The notes below the pieces were generated by a model that was given only the letters and a program-made list of their open reading frames with translations, made no database searches and was not told the origin of the DNA. The position numbers and the translations under genes are program-made. DNA of 64,000 nt from DATFVJ01 sp963851085 (GTDB taxonomy: Bacteria; Actinomycetota; Actinomycetes; Streptosporangiales; Streptosporangiaceae): contig CAWKNX010000020.1 in assembly GCA_963851085.1 (NCBI GenBank), forward strand, positions 1 to 64,000, in the 5' to 3' direction. Numbering within the stretch: the first letter of the stretch is position 1; every line of letters begins with the position of its first letter. Positions 52,137 to 60,661 of the stretch are shown piece after piece.

Positions 52137-53786
52137 TTATGAGGTTCTGCATTCGGCACCGGAGCCCGCGACATGGATCCAGGCGGTGACTCTCGACTCC
52201 TTTGCCCGAAACACAACCTGTTGGTAGCTGGCAGGGTCGACACCTCCGGGGCGCTGCTTGATGACTGAGTCATAGACGAACGTTGACGCGACAAAGCCAA
52301 GATCAGCGGCCGTCTCGGCAAGCCGCTTGCGCAGCGGCGCGGCCCCGAGCATCCGCGCCGCGTGGATGATAGCCTGACCGGACACACCCGTGGCGTCCGC
52401 GACCACGGGACCGACGTCAAGTGCGGCTCGAAGCTGGATGCGGGTGGCATTGCTCGCCTGGTGGTTGTGGCGGCCCAGCGCCGCGGCCAAGTGCGCCAGC
52501 ATCGGGTCGACGACCGATCTGGTCGGGGTGGCGGGAGGCACCACGATGAGGGTGCCATCGCCCCGGTCCTCGCGATGGCAGGTGAGCCAGGGAACGCCCG
52601 AGCTTTCGAACGCCTCCTGCACAAAGCCGTTCATCAAATCACGAACGGCCCGCCGGTCCTCGTCGTCGCGGCAGTCTGAGCCGAATGCTGTGATGTCGGT
52701 GAGGAAAATCGAACAGTTCTGGCCGCTCCAAGCGTGCGACCCCGCCTCCTGCCCCAGATCGCCTCGGTCTTCGGTGAGCCGACTGTAGATCAGGCGTTCC
52801 AATACCTCCAGGACACGGGGATGCGCATCGAGAAACGCGGCAAAATCGTCGGTGGTCACGACCATGGCCCGTACCTTTGCGATGGCTACGACGGTCGCCG
52901 ACCTGGAACGCACCAGCAGTGCGGCGCGTTCACCAACGATATCGCCGGGCCCTCGCTCGGCCATGAACTGCATTACTCCGCCTCGCTCGCGGCAGACCCG
53001 TACCCAGCCCGACCGGATGACGATGACGTGGTCGGCCGGTTGATCTTGACGGCATAGCACCGTCCCTGCCACAAACGTCCATTGCCGCGCCGAGGCCATG
53101 AGCGCCCGCTTCTCCGTGGCCGTGAGGGCCTGCCAGAAGCTGGGCATGGCGGGCAGGCCGATCGGAGGAATACGGTCAGCGTGAACGCCGCCATATTCAC
53201 TTGCTGCCCGCTGCGTACGTGCTCTGGTCGGTGCCTGCGCCCTGGCACGCGTGCCCGCCTCGCCGACGCCCACGGTGAGCGTTGGCGGCTGGGATTTCGC
53301 CGCTCGCGGTGCCAACGAGATTGGCGCCGAAGCCTGGAGAGATGGCGGCCGTTCCACGACGCCGGGCCGTGAGGATATCTGCCACGCCGAATAGATTTTC
53401 GCTACCGACAGGCCGCGGATTAGCACCGCGAAGGGCTGGGTAAATGCGGTCGCGTCACTTGCCTTCAGCTTAAGAATCTCGTCGACTGTCTTCGCGATCT
53501 CGCGGCCCTTGCTGGTAAGTGCGATCTGGTTGAGCGTAAATCCGAGGACCGGAATGACAACCACCACAACGACCCCCGCCATGATGACTCCAGCCACACC
53601 TGCTACGACACCGCCGACTGCGATGATCGTGCCGACGCTCACCAAGCAGCCAAGCGACCTCGCGCGGGTCTTTGCCCACCTCCAGACACCAGTCAGACCC
53701 GTTCCTGCAGGGCGCGGCATACCCCCGTCGCTGGGCCGTTGTTGCGGCCGCCCGGGGGATTCATTGGTTCCCCTGTGCGGGTTCAA
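52137..53786 (-). CDS. Membrane-anchored cNMP-binding and class III cyclase-like protein
   Basis: 549 residues: two adjacent hydrophobic stretches (about 45-95, VGTIIAVGGVVAGVAGVIMA), a linker, a cyclic-nucleotide-binding beta-roll (about 220-335; GTVLCRQDQPADHVIVIRSG, GPGDIVGERAALL) and a C-terminal class III nucleotidyl-cyclase-like domain (about 355-545). Metal Asp residues appear kept in FLTDITAFG and GDGTLIVV, but the transition-state Asn region reads GQAIIHAARM instead of N-x3-R, so cyclase activity is doubtful. It is the last gene of a PadR/zinc-finger operon, 88 bp downstream. Confidence 0.78.
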   Translation of the reverse strand: MNPHRGTNESPGRPQQRPSDGGMPRPAGTGLTGVWRWAKTRARSLGCLVSVGTIIAVGGVVAGVAGVIMAGVVVVVVIPVLGFTLNQIALTSKGREIAKTVDEILKLKASDATAFTQPFAVLIRGLSVAKIYSAWQISSRPGVVERPPSLQASAPISLAPRAAKSQPPTLTVGVGEAGTRARAQAPTRARTQRAASEYGGVHADRIPPIGLPAMPSFWQALTATEKRALMASARQWTFVAGTVLCRQDQPADHVIVIRSGWVRVCRERGGVMQFMAERGPGDIVGERAALLVRSRSATVVAIAKVRAMVVTTDDFAAFLDAHPRVLEVLERLIYSRLTEDRGDLGQEAGSHAWSGQNCSIFLTDITAFGSDCRDDEDRRAVRDLMNGFVQEAFESSGVPWLTCHREDRGDGTLIVVPPATPTRSVVDPMLAHLAAALGRHNHQASNATRIQLRAALDVGPVVADATGVSGQAIIHAARMLGAAPLRKRLAETAADLGFVASTFVYDSVIKQRPGGVDPASYQQVVFRAKESRVTAWIHVAGSGAECRTS

Positions 53787-53874
53787 GACATCCCCCTCTC
53801 AATCATTGCCAGGGCCTTTCGGTACGTTACTGTCAATTCGAATCATCTAACACGACCTATTTTGTGACGACCCT

Positions 53875-54405
53875 TCAGTCCTCTTGCCGACGGTAAATTC
53901 GGCGAAGGACGTGGGCCGAGTAAAATCTTAGCCACAACGCCCACCAGACTTTGTGCCACTTGCCGTGGACTTCGAACAAGTCGGCCTTCCATTCTTCGTA
54001 GTAGCGTTCCTGCTGCGCGGACGGTAATAGGTCGACGGAACGAGAAAGCAGCTTGTTGACAATCGGCGGCACCTTGACATGGGCTGGACCGGTCCGCGCG
54101 ACGCCTGCCGAAGCGGACTTGGACGTGCTCTGCTGCTGTGGCCTCGTCCCTTGCCTTCCGCCGCGCTGTTTCGCATGAATGCCCCCGCTTCGCGGCCGTT
54201 CCGGGACCCGCACCACTTCCGGAACCGCGGAAACGGCGAAGTTCACCTGTCCTTCTCCGGGCAGCGCTTCAGCGGCAAAGGTCCGGTAACAAGAGGTGCA
54301 AAGCTGGAGATGCTCGGAAATCCACAGCCGGTCGGCCGCGCCGACCCGCTTGGTCACATATGCCCTGATCTCCTTGCGGTCTGGGTGACCGCCGTAGGCG
54401 CTCAC
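53875..54405 (-). CDS. Zinc-finger protein with C-terminal membrane-proximal helix
   Basis: 176 residues. The start VTKRVGAADRLWISEHLQLC and TSCYRTFA is a HxxxC-x2-C zf-HC2-like motif as in anti-sigma factors. The middle is Lys/Arg/Gln-rich linker. The end LLPSAQQERYYEEWKADLFE with WHKVWWALWLRFYSAHVLRR resembles the conserved (D/S)LLP-x-R-Y-x-EEW tail of actinobacterial membrane-associated proteins. GTG 54405 overlaps the PadR stop, so the two are coupled. Likely a regulator or adaptor; function unknown. Confidence 0.65.
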   Translation of the reverse strand: MSAYGGHPDRKEIRAYVTKRVGAADRLWISEHLQLCTSCYRTFAAEALPGEGQVNFAVSAVPEVVRVPERPRSGGIHAKQRGGRQGTRPQQQSTSKSASAGVARTGPAHVKVPPIVNKLLSRSVDLLPSAQQERYYEEWKADLFEVHGKWHKVWWALWLRFYSAHVLRRIYRRQED

Positions 54406-54761
54406 GTATCATCACCCTCGTGCCGCAACCGCACACCCCCCGGCTGCCATCGCGGGAGCGTCAGCCGACGCTGCGTTTCGGTGATGGCGGCCCGCGCCTG
54501 CGTGGCCCCAGCGCCGGTCAGCTGATACAGGCGGCGGCGTGGTCGTCCCTCCTTGGCCGGATCGACGTTTTCCCAGCTGCTCACCACCCAGCGCGCGGCT
54601 TCAAGCCGGGCCAGGATGGGGTAGATGGTGCCGGTGGGAAGGAGTGTCTCCGTCGCCAGTTCCAGCCCGTAGCGTGGATTCGTCGGGTCGGTCAGCAACG
54701 CGCGAAGGACGAGGACCGTCTGCAACGTCATCCTGGGGTTCGCCCGCTTCTTCTGACCCAT
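54402..54761 (-). CDS. PadR family regulator
   Basis: 119 residues with the PadR winged helix: VLVLRALLTDPTNPRYGLEL, LLPTGTIYPILARLEAARWV, GRPRRRLYQLTGAG and the short C-terminal helix RAAITETQRRL. A 22-bp perfect palindrome ends 8 bp ahead of ATG 54761, where it would cover the promoter, so autorepression is likely. First gene of the three-gene operon. Confidence 0.88.
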   Translation of the reverse strand: MGQKKRANPRMTLQTVLVLRALLTDPTNPRYGLELATETLLPTGTIYPILARLEAARWVVSSWENVDPAKEGRPRRRLYQLTGAGATQARAAITETQRRLTLPRWQPGGVRLRHEGDDT

Positions 54762-54768
54762 AGCGGCG

Positions 54769-54790
54769 ACTCTATATAGCTATATAGAGT
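54769..54790. promoter_or_regulatory. PadR operator, perfect 22-bp palindrome
   Basis: ACTCTATATAG-CTATATAGAGT lies 7 bases before the PadR ATG. Its TATATAG also fits a -10 element, suggesting a leaderless or very short leader. Confidence 0.7.
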
Positions 54791-55181
54791 TGCGCTAGAG
54801 GTCCCGCGCAGACACGGCGGACCAACCGGCATGTAGCCGGGTTCCGAGCACCCGCCGGAGCGGGCCGACGGCATCCATCTAGGGCTGCCGTCGCGGGCGG
54901 CCTCATGCGGTCTACCCGGGAGCATCGAGCGGGCCGTCCTCAAACGCTCGCGCAGGAGCCGCGGCGAAACCACGCCAGCCTCTTGACCTTGCTCCGGTGG
55001 GGGTTTACCGAGCCGCCGCAATCACCTGCGCAGCTGATGGTCTCTTAAGAGGAGCCTGCAGTGGACCACTCGCAATCCAAAGTTATTAGGTGTATGAGCG
55101 CTGTAGCCAGCAGCGGCGGCAGGCCCAGGAAATCCGAGACATGGGTGATCGACTGGTCTTCGCATATTTGTTCCCTTTTGG
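54791..55181. other. Intergenic, no supported gene
   Basis: Between PadR and tRNA-Arg. The side of the tRNA 3' end (lower coordinates) is where an integrated element would join; I see no integrase gene and no repeat of the tRNA end here. Confidence 0.45.
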
Positions 55182-55254
55182 CGCCCCGAGCAGGATTCGA
55201 ACCTGCGGCCTAGTGCTTAGGAGGCACTCGCTCTATCCACTGAGCTATCGGGGC
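55182..55254 (-). tRNA. tRNA-Arg (anticodon CCT)
   Basis: 73 nt fold into a full cloverleaf: acceptor GCCCCGA/TCGGGGC with discriminator G, D stem GCTC/GAGC, anticodon stem AGTGC/GCACT with loop CTCCTAA (anticodon CCT), T stem GCAGG/CCTGC with loop TTCGAAT. CCA is not encoded. Confidence 0.95.
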
Positions 55255-55681
55255 GGGGCGGTGGACAGCCTACCTGGCAGGGCCACGGGTGGCATCCTCG
55301 GCACCGCAGGCGGGCGCCGTCGACTGGCACCGCAGGCGGGCGCCGTCGACTGGCACCGCGGGCTGGGGGCGCCCGCTGTGGCGGCCGACATGCGGGGCGG
55401 CGGTACGAACGTGGCCGCACTGGGCCGTCATAGGGTTAACGTCAGCAGGGGCGTGCCACGCCAGAGGGGCCGCACCAGGCCAGCGGGCGCGTGCCACGTC
55501 AGCGCAGCCGTGGCACGTCAGCCGGGGCGTGCCACTTAGCGCAACTGTGCCACTCGGCGCAGCCGTTAAGGATCATGGGGCCCGCACCGCCGACGCGCGG
55601 AGGCAGGCCGGGGCGGCCAACGGTCAGCCAACCGGCCCGGCAGCGCAGGCCAGTGGATCCGATCCGGAGGAGCGCAGTGCA
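55255..55681. other. Intergenic with 26-bp tandem repeat
   Basis: GGCACCGCAGGCGGGCGCCG-TCGACT occurs at 55300 and 55326 with a third partial start at 55352. Downstream, GTGCCAC recurs several times to about 55550 and the sequence GTTAAGGATCATG occurs at 55566, as at 991. Confidence 0.7.
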
Positions 55682-56140
55682 GTGCAGGTCAAGGATGTCA
55701 TGTCGGCGGCGAGCATCATCGAGTCCGCCACCGGCAGCCTCCGCTCCGCCGCCGAGCGGATGTGGCGGCAGCAGACGGGGTCGCTGCTCGTGACCGAGCA
55801 GGGGCAGCTTATCGGGATTATCACGGAACGTGACGTGCTGCGCGCGGTCGCCCTGGGCGCGGACCCGGACACCAGCACCGTTGACGACGTGATGACCGCC
55901 GAAGTGTTCTCCGTGGCGCCAGATATGCCGCTGCCGGACGCCGCACGGGAGATGGCCGCCCGGTGGATACGCCACCTCCCCGTTGTCCAGAACGGCCAGT
56001 TGCTCGGCGTGGTGAGCATGCGCGACGTTACGGGCGTGTTCGCGGCCATGTCGGCAGGCAGCGTTTCCGTGCAGCACGAATTCGACCAATTGGTGCGTGA
56101 ACGCCGGCTGGCCAGGATCGAATACGGCGACCTGGACTGA
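55682..56140 (+). CDS. Protein with two CBS domains
   Basis: 152 residues. CBS1: VKDVMSAASIIESATGSLRS, GSLLVTEQGQLIGIITERD; CBS2: VDDVMTAEVFSVAPDMPLPD, IRHLPVVQNGQLLGVVSMRD. Such pairs bind adenosine nucleotides and regulate partners. Start GTG 55682 lies 11 bases from GGAGGA, a little far, but no better in-frame start exists. A hairpin element follows the stop. Confidence 0.85.
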   Translation: MQVKDVMSAASIIESATGSLRSAAERMWRQQTGSLLVTEQGQLIGIITERDVLRAVALGADPDTSTVDDVMTAEVFSVAPDMPLPDAAREMAARWIRHLPVVQNGQLLGVVSMRDVTGVFAAMSAGSVSVQHEFDQLVRERRLARIEYGDLD

Positions 56141-56154
56141 ACCGGCGGCAATTG

Positions 56155-56213
56155 ATCCATTATCGCGGTACTTTTTCTGCGAATGCTTCCCAAAAAGTAC
56201 CGCGATCATGAAT
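56155..56213. repeat. Dispersed hairpin element, full copy
   Basis: TCGCGGTACTTTTT (56163-56176) pairs perfectly with AAAAAGTACCGCGA (56192-56205), with imperfect extension outward to ATCCAT/GATCATGAAT. It lies between the convergent CBS and mtnP-like genes, so it may end transcription from both sides. Same family as 62222-62280. Confidence 0.8.
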
Positions 56214-56288
56214 TGGCCGGGCGAACCGCCGCCAAGTTTCACGCCGCAGCGCTGGGGGTCGAATCGGGGCCTATGGCGCCGAGGGCAG

Positions 56289-57095
56289 TTACGGCAGTTC
56301 GAACGGGAGGCTGACACCGTCAAGCGCGCTTGGACACGGGCAATCCCGTTCCGCGGAAAGGCCTTCGATGATCTTGAAGAGGAGGCCGCGCAGGCGGTCC
56401 AGGTTCGCTGCGAAGACCTCGAAGACCTCCTGCTGCGTGACGCCCTCCCCCGTCTCCACCCCCGCGTCAAGGTCGGTGACGAGCGTGAGCGGCGTGTAGC
56501 AGAGCGCGAGTTCACGGGCGAGCACGGCCTCCGGGTGGCCGGTCATGCCGATGAGCGTCCACCCCTGCGCGGCGTACCAGTGTGATTCGGCACGTGAGGA
56601 AAACCGCGGCCCTTCGATGATGACGATGGTGCCCGACTCGACCGGCGGCCAGCCCGCCGCACGTGCCACCTCGATGGCGTGCGCACGGCCGCGCGGGCAG
56701 TACGGGTCGGCGAACGGCACGTGCACTGCACCCCCCGCCTCGAAGAACGTCTGCGGGCGCCCGCTCGTCCGGTCCACAAGCTGATCGGGGATCGCGAGCG
56801 TGCCTGGCCCGTAGTCCTTGGTCAGCGAGCCGACCGCACTCGGCGCGACGATCTGCCGTACACCCACCGACCGCAGCGCCCACAAGTTGGCCCGATACGG
56901 GATGCGGTGCGGCGGGAACTGGTGGCCGCGCCCATGCCTGGGCAGAAACGCCACCGCCTTGCCCGAGACCTCACCGATGACCACAGCATCGCTTGGCGTG
57001 CCGAACGGCGTCTCGACCGGCACCTCCTCAGCGCCGTCGAGGAACTCGTAAAGCCCAGAGCCGCCGATGACGCCAATTTCAGCCCGCGGATTCAC
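56289..57095 (-). CDS. S-methyl-5'-thioadenosine phosphorylase
   Basis: 268 residues: IGVIGGSGLYEFLDG at the N-terminus (phosphate loop), PRHGRGHQFPPHRIPYRANL, APSAVGSLTKDYGPG, IIEGPRFSSRAESHWY, GMTGHPEAVLARELALCYTP and VTDLDAGVE. It splits methylthioadenosine into adenine and methylthioribose-1-phosphate for methionine salvage. APSAVGSL and FSSRAES are typical of the MTA-type rather than purine nucleoside phosphorylase. Start GTG 57095. Confidence 0.92.
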   Translation of the reverse strand: MNPRAEIGVIGGSGLYEFLDGAEEVPVETPFGTPSDAVVIGEVSGKAVAFLPRHGRGHQFPPHRIPYRANLWALRSVGVRQIVAPSAVGSLTKDYGPGTLAIPDQLVDRTSGRPQTFFEAGGAVHVPFADPYCPRGRAHAIEVARAAGWPPVESGTIVIIEGPRFSSRAESHWYAAQGWTLIGMTGHPEAVLARELALCYTPLTLVTDLDAGVETGEGVTQQEVFEVFAANLDRLRGLLFKIIEGLSAERDCPCPSALDGVSLPFELP

Positions 57096-57262
57096 CCGGT
57101 CAGACTAGCGCCAGACCGCAGCGAAGGGACCTTGGATCGGCAGGCGGTCAGCGGCCACCTCCGGGCTGTTCGGGCTGTCCGGCTCGAGGCCGCTCACCGG
57201 CCGCGAGGGCGAAGCGGCAATGATCCTTTACGACTCCGCGGGTTCACCGGGTCGCGGGCCCC

Positions 57263-57700
57263 TCACGCCACCTTGGTGGACGACGATGTGCCACCCGACG
57301 AGGAACCGCTGGACGAGCCACTCCCTGAGCCACTTCCAGTAGAGGCGCTGTTCCCGGACCCCGAGCCGCTACCTGACGCCGAACCATTGCCCGACGCGCC
57401 GCCCTTGGCTGCCGACGCCGACGAGTCACCGGACTTCGAGTCACCGGACTTCGAGTCACCGGACTTCGACGCGCCGTCCGAGCCGTTCGACTTCTGCGCA
57501 GCCCCGACAGGCTCTTTCGCGGCGGCGCGGCTGTCGGTGCGATAGAAACCCGCGCCCTTGAACACGATGCCAACGGGTGAGAAGACCTTGCGCAGCCGAC
57601 CGCCGCACACGCTGCACGTTGTCAGCGGGTCGTCGGTGAACTTCTGCACGACCTCGGACTGATCACCGCACTCGGTGCACGCGTACTCGTATGTGGGCAC
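57263..57700 (-). CDS. FmdB-type zinc-ribbon protein with Ser/Gly tail
   Basis: 145 residues. PTYEYACTECGDQSEV, TTCSVCGGRLRKVFSPVG, FKGAGFYRTDSR is the complete FmdB zinc ribbon (CxxC...CxxC). The remaining 80 residues are a low-complexity tail with SKSGD repeats and SGSG runs, probably disordered. GTG 57700 follows GGAGGGAG. Function of the family is unknown (a regulatory role was proposed). Confidence 0.88.
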   Translation of the reverse strand: MPTYEYACTECGDQSEVVQKFTDDPLTTCSVCGGRLRKVFSPVGIVFKGAGFYRTDSRAAAKEPVGAAQKSNGSDGASKSGDSKSGDSKSGDSSASAAKGGASGNGSASGSGSGSGNSASTGSGSGSGSSSGSSSGGTSSSTKVA

Positions 57701-57791
57701 GGGCTCTCCCTCCGGCGGCGCTGGCACTCGCGCCTCCCGACTGCTAAATATACCCTCCGCGTAAAGGCACCCGGTGCAAGCTCGGCGCAGG

Positions 57792-58454
57792 TTATAGCGG
57801 GAACCGAGTCAGCGACGCAGTGTCGCCGCCCGACCGCGCCACCAGCCGGACGCCGCGGTCGTGCGGCGCGGACGGCACCTCGTCGAGCAGTTCGCCCTCG
57901 TACACCAGAGCCACCGTCGGCACTGCCGCGCTCACCCGGGCGAGCGCGCGGTCATAGCAGCCGCCGCCCTGGCCCAGCCGCATCCCCCGGCTGTCCACGG
58001 CCAGCGCAGGAACGATCACCAGCGACGCGCGCGCGATCGCGTCCACCCCGCGCGGCGGCTCGGCAGGCTCGGCGAGGCCATGCCTCCCGTCCGTGCGGGG
58101 CCGAACGGAATCCGGGCCCTCATACGACGCCCAGTCCAGGTCCCAGTCGTCGCGCAGCAGCGGGAGCAGCACGTACGAGCCGCGCTTCCACAGCGCATAT
58201 ACAAGGCCTCTGGTGCCTGGTTCCGCGCCAACAGAGAAGTAGGCGGCGACGGTGCCCGCCATCTCCGCCTCAGGCAGCGAAAGCACCGCGTCACGCAGCG
58301 CGTGCGCGGCCGCGGACCGTTCGTCCGGCGTCATCGCCGCCCGTGCGGCGCGCAGCCGCGCGCGCATGGCGGCCTTGTCCCGTGCGACGTCGTTATCCAC
58401 AGAATCCACAGAGCGCGCCCTGTCCGGTGTCCACATGCCGATCCTTATCCACAT
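57792..58454 (-). CDS. 5-formyltetrahydrofolate cyclo-ligase
   Basis: The family part begins near VARDKAAMRARLRAARAAMT and includes VAAYFSVGAEPGTRGLVYAL, IVPALAVDSRGMRLGQGGG, CYDRALAR and VALVYEGELLDEVPSAPHDR. It converts 5-formyl-THF to methenyl-THF using ATP. The start is uncertain: the frame is open to 58454, but GTG codons at 58409 or 58400 would fit the family better. Divergent from galU (50 bp). Confidence 0.9.
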   Translation of the reverse strand: MWIRIGMWTPDRARSVDSVDNDVARDKAAMRARLRAARAAMTPDERSAAAHALRDAVLSLPEAEMAGTVAAYFSVGAEPGTRGLVYALWKRGSYVLLPLLRDDWDLDWASYEGPDSVRPRTDGRHGLAEPAEPPRGVDAIARASLVIVPALAVDSRGMRLGQGGGCYDRALARVSAAVPTVALVYEGELLDEVPSAPHDRGVRLVARSGGDTASLTRFPL

Positions 58455-58504
58455 CCGGTGACCGTCTCGCGCGGCCTGCCCCCGCGACCCCTTAGGGTTC
58501 GAGC

Positions 58505-59398
58505 ATGGCTCAATACGCTGCCGTGACCAAGGCGGTCGTCCCAGCAGCAGGCCTGGGTACCAGGTTCCTGCCCGCGACCAAGGCGACGCCCAAGGAAATG
58601 CTGCCCATCGTCGACAAGCCGGCCATCCAGTATGTCGTCGAGGAGGCGGTAGCGTCCGGCCTGACCGATGTGCTTCTCATCACCGGCCGCAGCAAGCGAT
58701 CGATCGAGGACCACTTCGACAGGAACTACGAACTCGAGGAAGCGCTCGCCGCCAAAGACGACAGTGACCGCCTCGCGCTCGTACGCGAATCCAGCCAGCT
58801 TGCCACCATGCACTACGTGCGGCAGGGCGACCCGCGGGGTCTCGGCCACGCCGTGCTCTGCGCGGCGCAGCACGTCGGTTCGCAGCCGTTCGCCGTCCTG
58901 CTCGGAGACGACGTCATCGACCCGCGCGACCCGCTGCTCACGCGCATGATCGAAGTCCGCAACCGTTACGGCGGCAGCGTCGTCGCGCTCATGGAGGTGG
59001 ATCCCGAGCAGGTCAGCCAGTACGGCTGCGCCGCGATCAGCCCCACCGCTGAGGACGACGTCGTCACGGTCACCGACCTGGTGGAAAAGCCGGTGCCGGG
59101 CGAGGCACCGAGCCGCTGGATCATCATCGGCAGGTACGTCTGCGATCCGGCCGTCTTCGAAGTGCTGAGGCACACGCCGCCCGGCCGGGGCGGCGAGATC
59201 CAGCTCACCGACGCGCTCAGGGAACTGGCCCGCGGTGACGGCGGCGGCGTGCACGGCGTGCTCTTCAGGGGACACAGGTACGACACCGGCAACAAACTGG
59301 ACTACCTGCGCACGCTCGTTCAGTTCGCGTGCGAGCGCCCTGACCTGTCGGACGAGTTCGTGCCGTGGCTCCGCAAATACCTGGCGGATCTGCCATGA
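58505..59398 (+). CDS. galU: UTP-glucose-1-phosphate uridylyltransferase
   Basis: 297 residues: AVVPAAGLGTRFLPATKATP (nucleotide-binding motif), KEMLPIVDKPAIQYVVEEA, TGRSKRSIEDHFD, GLGHAVLCA, VLLGDDVI, LVEKPVPGEAPS, GGEIQLTDALREL and GHRYDTGNKLDYL. It makes UDP-glucose. The stop overlaps the moeA start (ATGA), so translation is coupled. Start of the conserved galU-moeA-moaC-mog-rimJ-type-sepX gene order. Confidence 0.95.
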   Translation: MAQYAAVTKAVVPAAGLGTRFLPATKATPKEMLPIVDKPAIQYVVEEAVASGLTDVLLITGRSKRSIEDHFDRNYELEEALAAKDDSDRLALVRESSQLATMHYVRQGDPRGLGHAVLCAAQHVGSQPFAVLLGDDVIDPRDPLLTRMIEVRNRYGGSVVALMEVDPEQVSQYGCAAISPTAEDDVVTVTDLVEKPVPGEAPSRWIIIGRYVCDPAVFEVLRHTPPGRGGEIQLTDALRELARGDGGGVHGVLFRGHRYDTGNKLDYLRTLVQFACERPDLSDEFVPWLRKYLADLP

Positions 59399-60597
59399 AG
59401 TCCGTTGACGACCACCTGGCCGCGATCCTTGCCGCTATCCGCCCGATCGCGCCGATCGAACTCGGCCTGCTCGAAGCCGAAGGCGGCATCCTCACCGAGG
59501 ACATCGCCGCTACCCTTCCGCTGCCGTCATTCGACAACTCGGCGATGGACGGTTACGCGGTGCACGCCGACGACGTCGCGGGTGCTTCCCCGGGCAATCC
59601 CGTGAGCCTGCCCGTCGTGGGCGCGGTCGTGGCCGGCGACACCGGCGCCTACGCGGTGACACCGGGCGCGGCGGTTCGGATAATGACCGGTGCGCAGCTT
59701 CCCGCGGGCGCCGACACGGTCGTGCCGGTCGAGTGGACCGACGGCGGGGCGACCAAGGTCGAGGTGCGCCAGGCCGCCGAACCCGGGCACGCGATCCGGC
59801 GCACCGGCGAAGACCTGCAGGCCGGCGACCAGGTCCTCCCTGCAGGAACGCGGGTCGGGCCGGTACAGCTCGGGCTGCTCGCCGCGGCAGGCCGCTCCGC
59901 TGTGCCGGTCCGCCCGCGGCCCAGGGTGGCGGTGCTTTCCACCGGCAACGAGCTCGCCGAGCCCGGCACGCCGGTGACGCCCGGCCAGATCTGGGAGTCC
60001 AACAGCTTCATGCTCGCCGCCGCTGCCCGCCAGGCTGGCAGCATCGCCTTCAGGCACGGCTCGGTCCGTGACGACTCGCGCGCGCTGATGGCGGCCATCG
60101 AGGACCAGCTCATGCGCGCCGACGTGCTGGTCACAAGCGGCGGCGTGAGCATGGGCGGCGAGAATGATGTGGTCAAGGACACACTGAGCCGCCTCGGCAG
60201 CGTGGAGTTCAGCAAGGTTGCGATGCAGCCGGGGATGCCGCAGGGCTTCGGCATGGTCGGCGCCGACCAGACACCGATCTTTACCCTGCCGGGTAACCCG
60301 GTCAGCGCCTACGTGTCGTTCCAGCTGTTCGTGCGGCCCGCTCTGAGCGCGTTGCAGGGCATCGATCCCGAGCCGCCACGTACCGTGCAGGCGATGCTGA
60401 CCGGCCCGCTGCGCTCCCACGCGGGCAGGCGGTCGTTCGCGCGGGCGCAACTGGAGCGCGCGGTGGTGACTCCGCTGTCCGGGCAGGGTTCCCACCGGCT
60501 GGCCTCGCTGGCGACCGCCAACGCGCTCATCATCGTCCCAGAATCGGTCACGGAGCTGGCGACGGGCGATATGGCGGAGGTCATGTGGCTGCCCTGA
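59395..60597 (+). CDS. moeA: Molybdopterin molybdotransferase
   Basis: 400 residues. Landmarks are PSFDNSAMDGYAVHADDVAG, GAVVAGDTGAYAV, AVRIMTGAQLPAGADTVVPV, VAVLSTGNELAEPG, VTSGGVSMGGENDVVKD and TLPGNPVSAYVSFQLF. It inserts molybdenum into molybdopterin-AMP. It overlaps galU by 4 bases and is followed by moaC. Confidence 0.95.
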   Translation: MKSVDDHLAAILAAIRPIAPIELGLLEAEGGILTEDIAATLPLPSFDNSAMDGYAVHADDVAGASPGNPVSLPVVGAVVAGDTGAYAVTPGAAVRIMTGAQLPAGADTVVPVEWTDGGATKVEVRQAAEPGHAIRRTGEDLQAGDQVLPAGTRVGPVQLGLLAAAGRSAVPVRPRPRVAVLSTGNELAEPGTPVTPGQIWESNSFMLAAAARQAGSIAFRHGSVRDDSRALMAAIEDQLMRADVLVTSGGVSMGGENDVVKDTLSRLGSVEFSKVAMQPGMPQGFGMVGADQTPIFTLPGNPVSAYVSFQLFVRPALSALQGIDPEPPRTVQAMLTGPLRSHAGRRSFARAQLERAVVTPLSGQGSHRLASLATANALIIVPESVTELATGDMAEVMWLP

Positions 60598-60661
60598 ACG
60601 CGTGGACGGTTCCCGGGTTGTCCTGCTGGCTGGCCCCGTCCTGGCGGCTGGCGCGGCTGCC

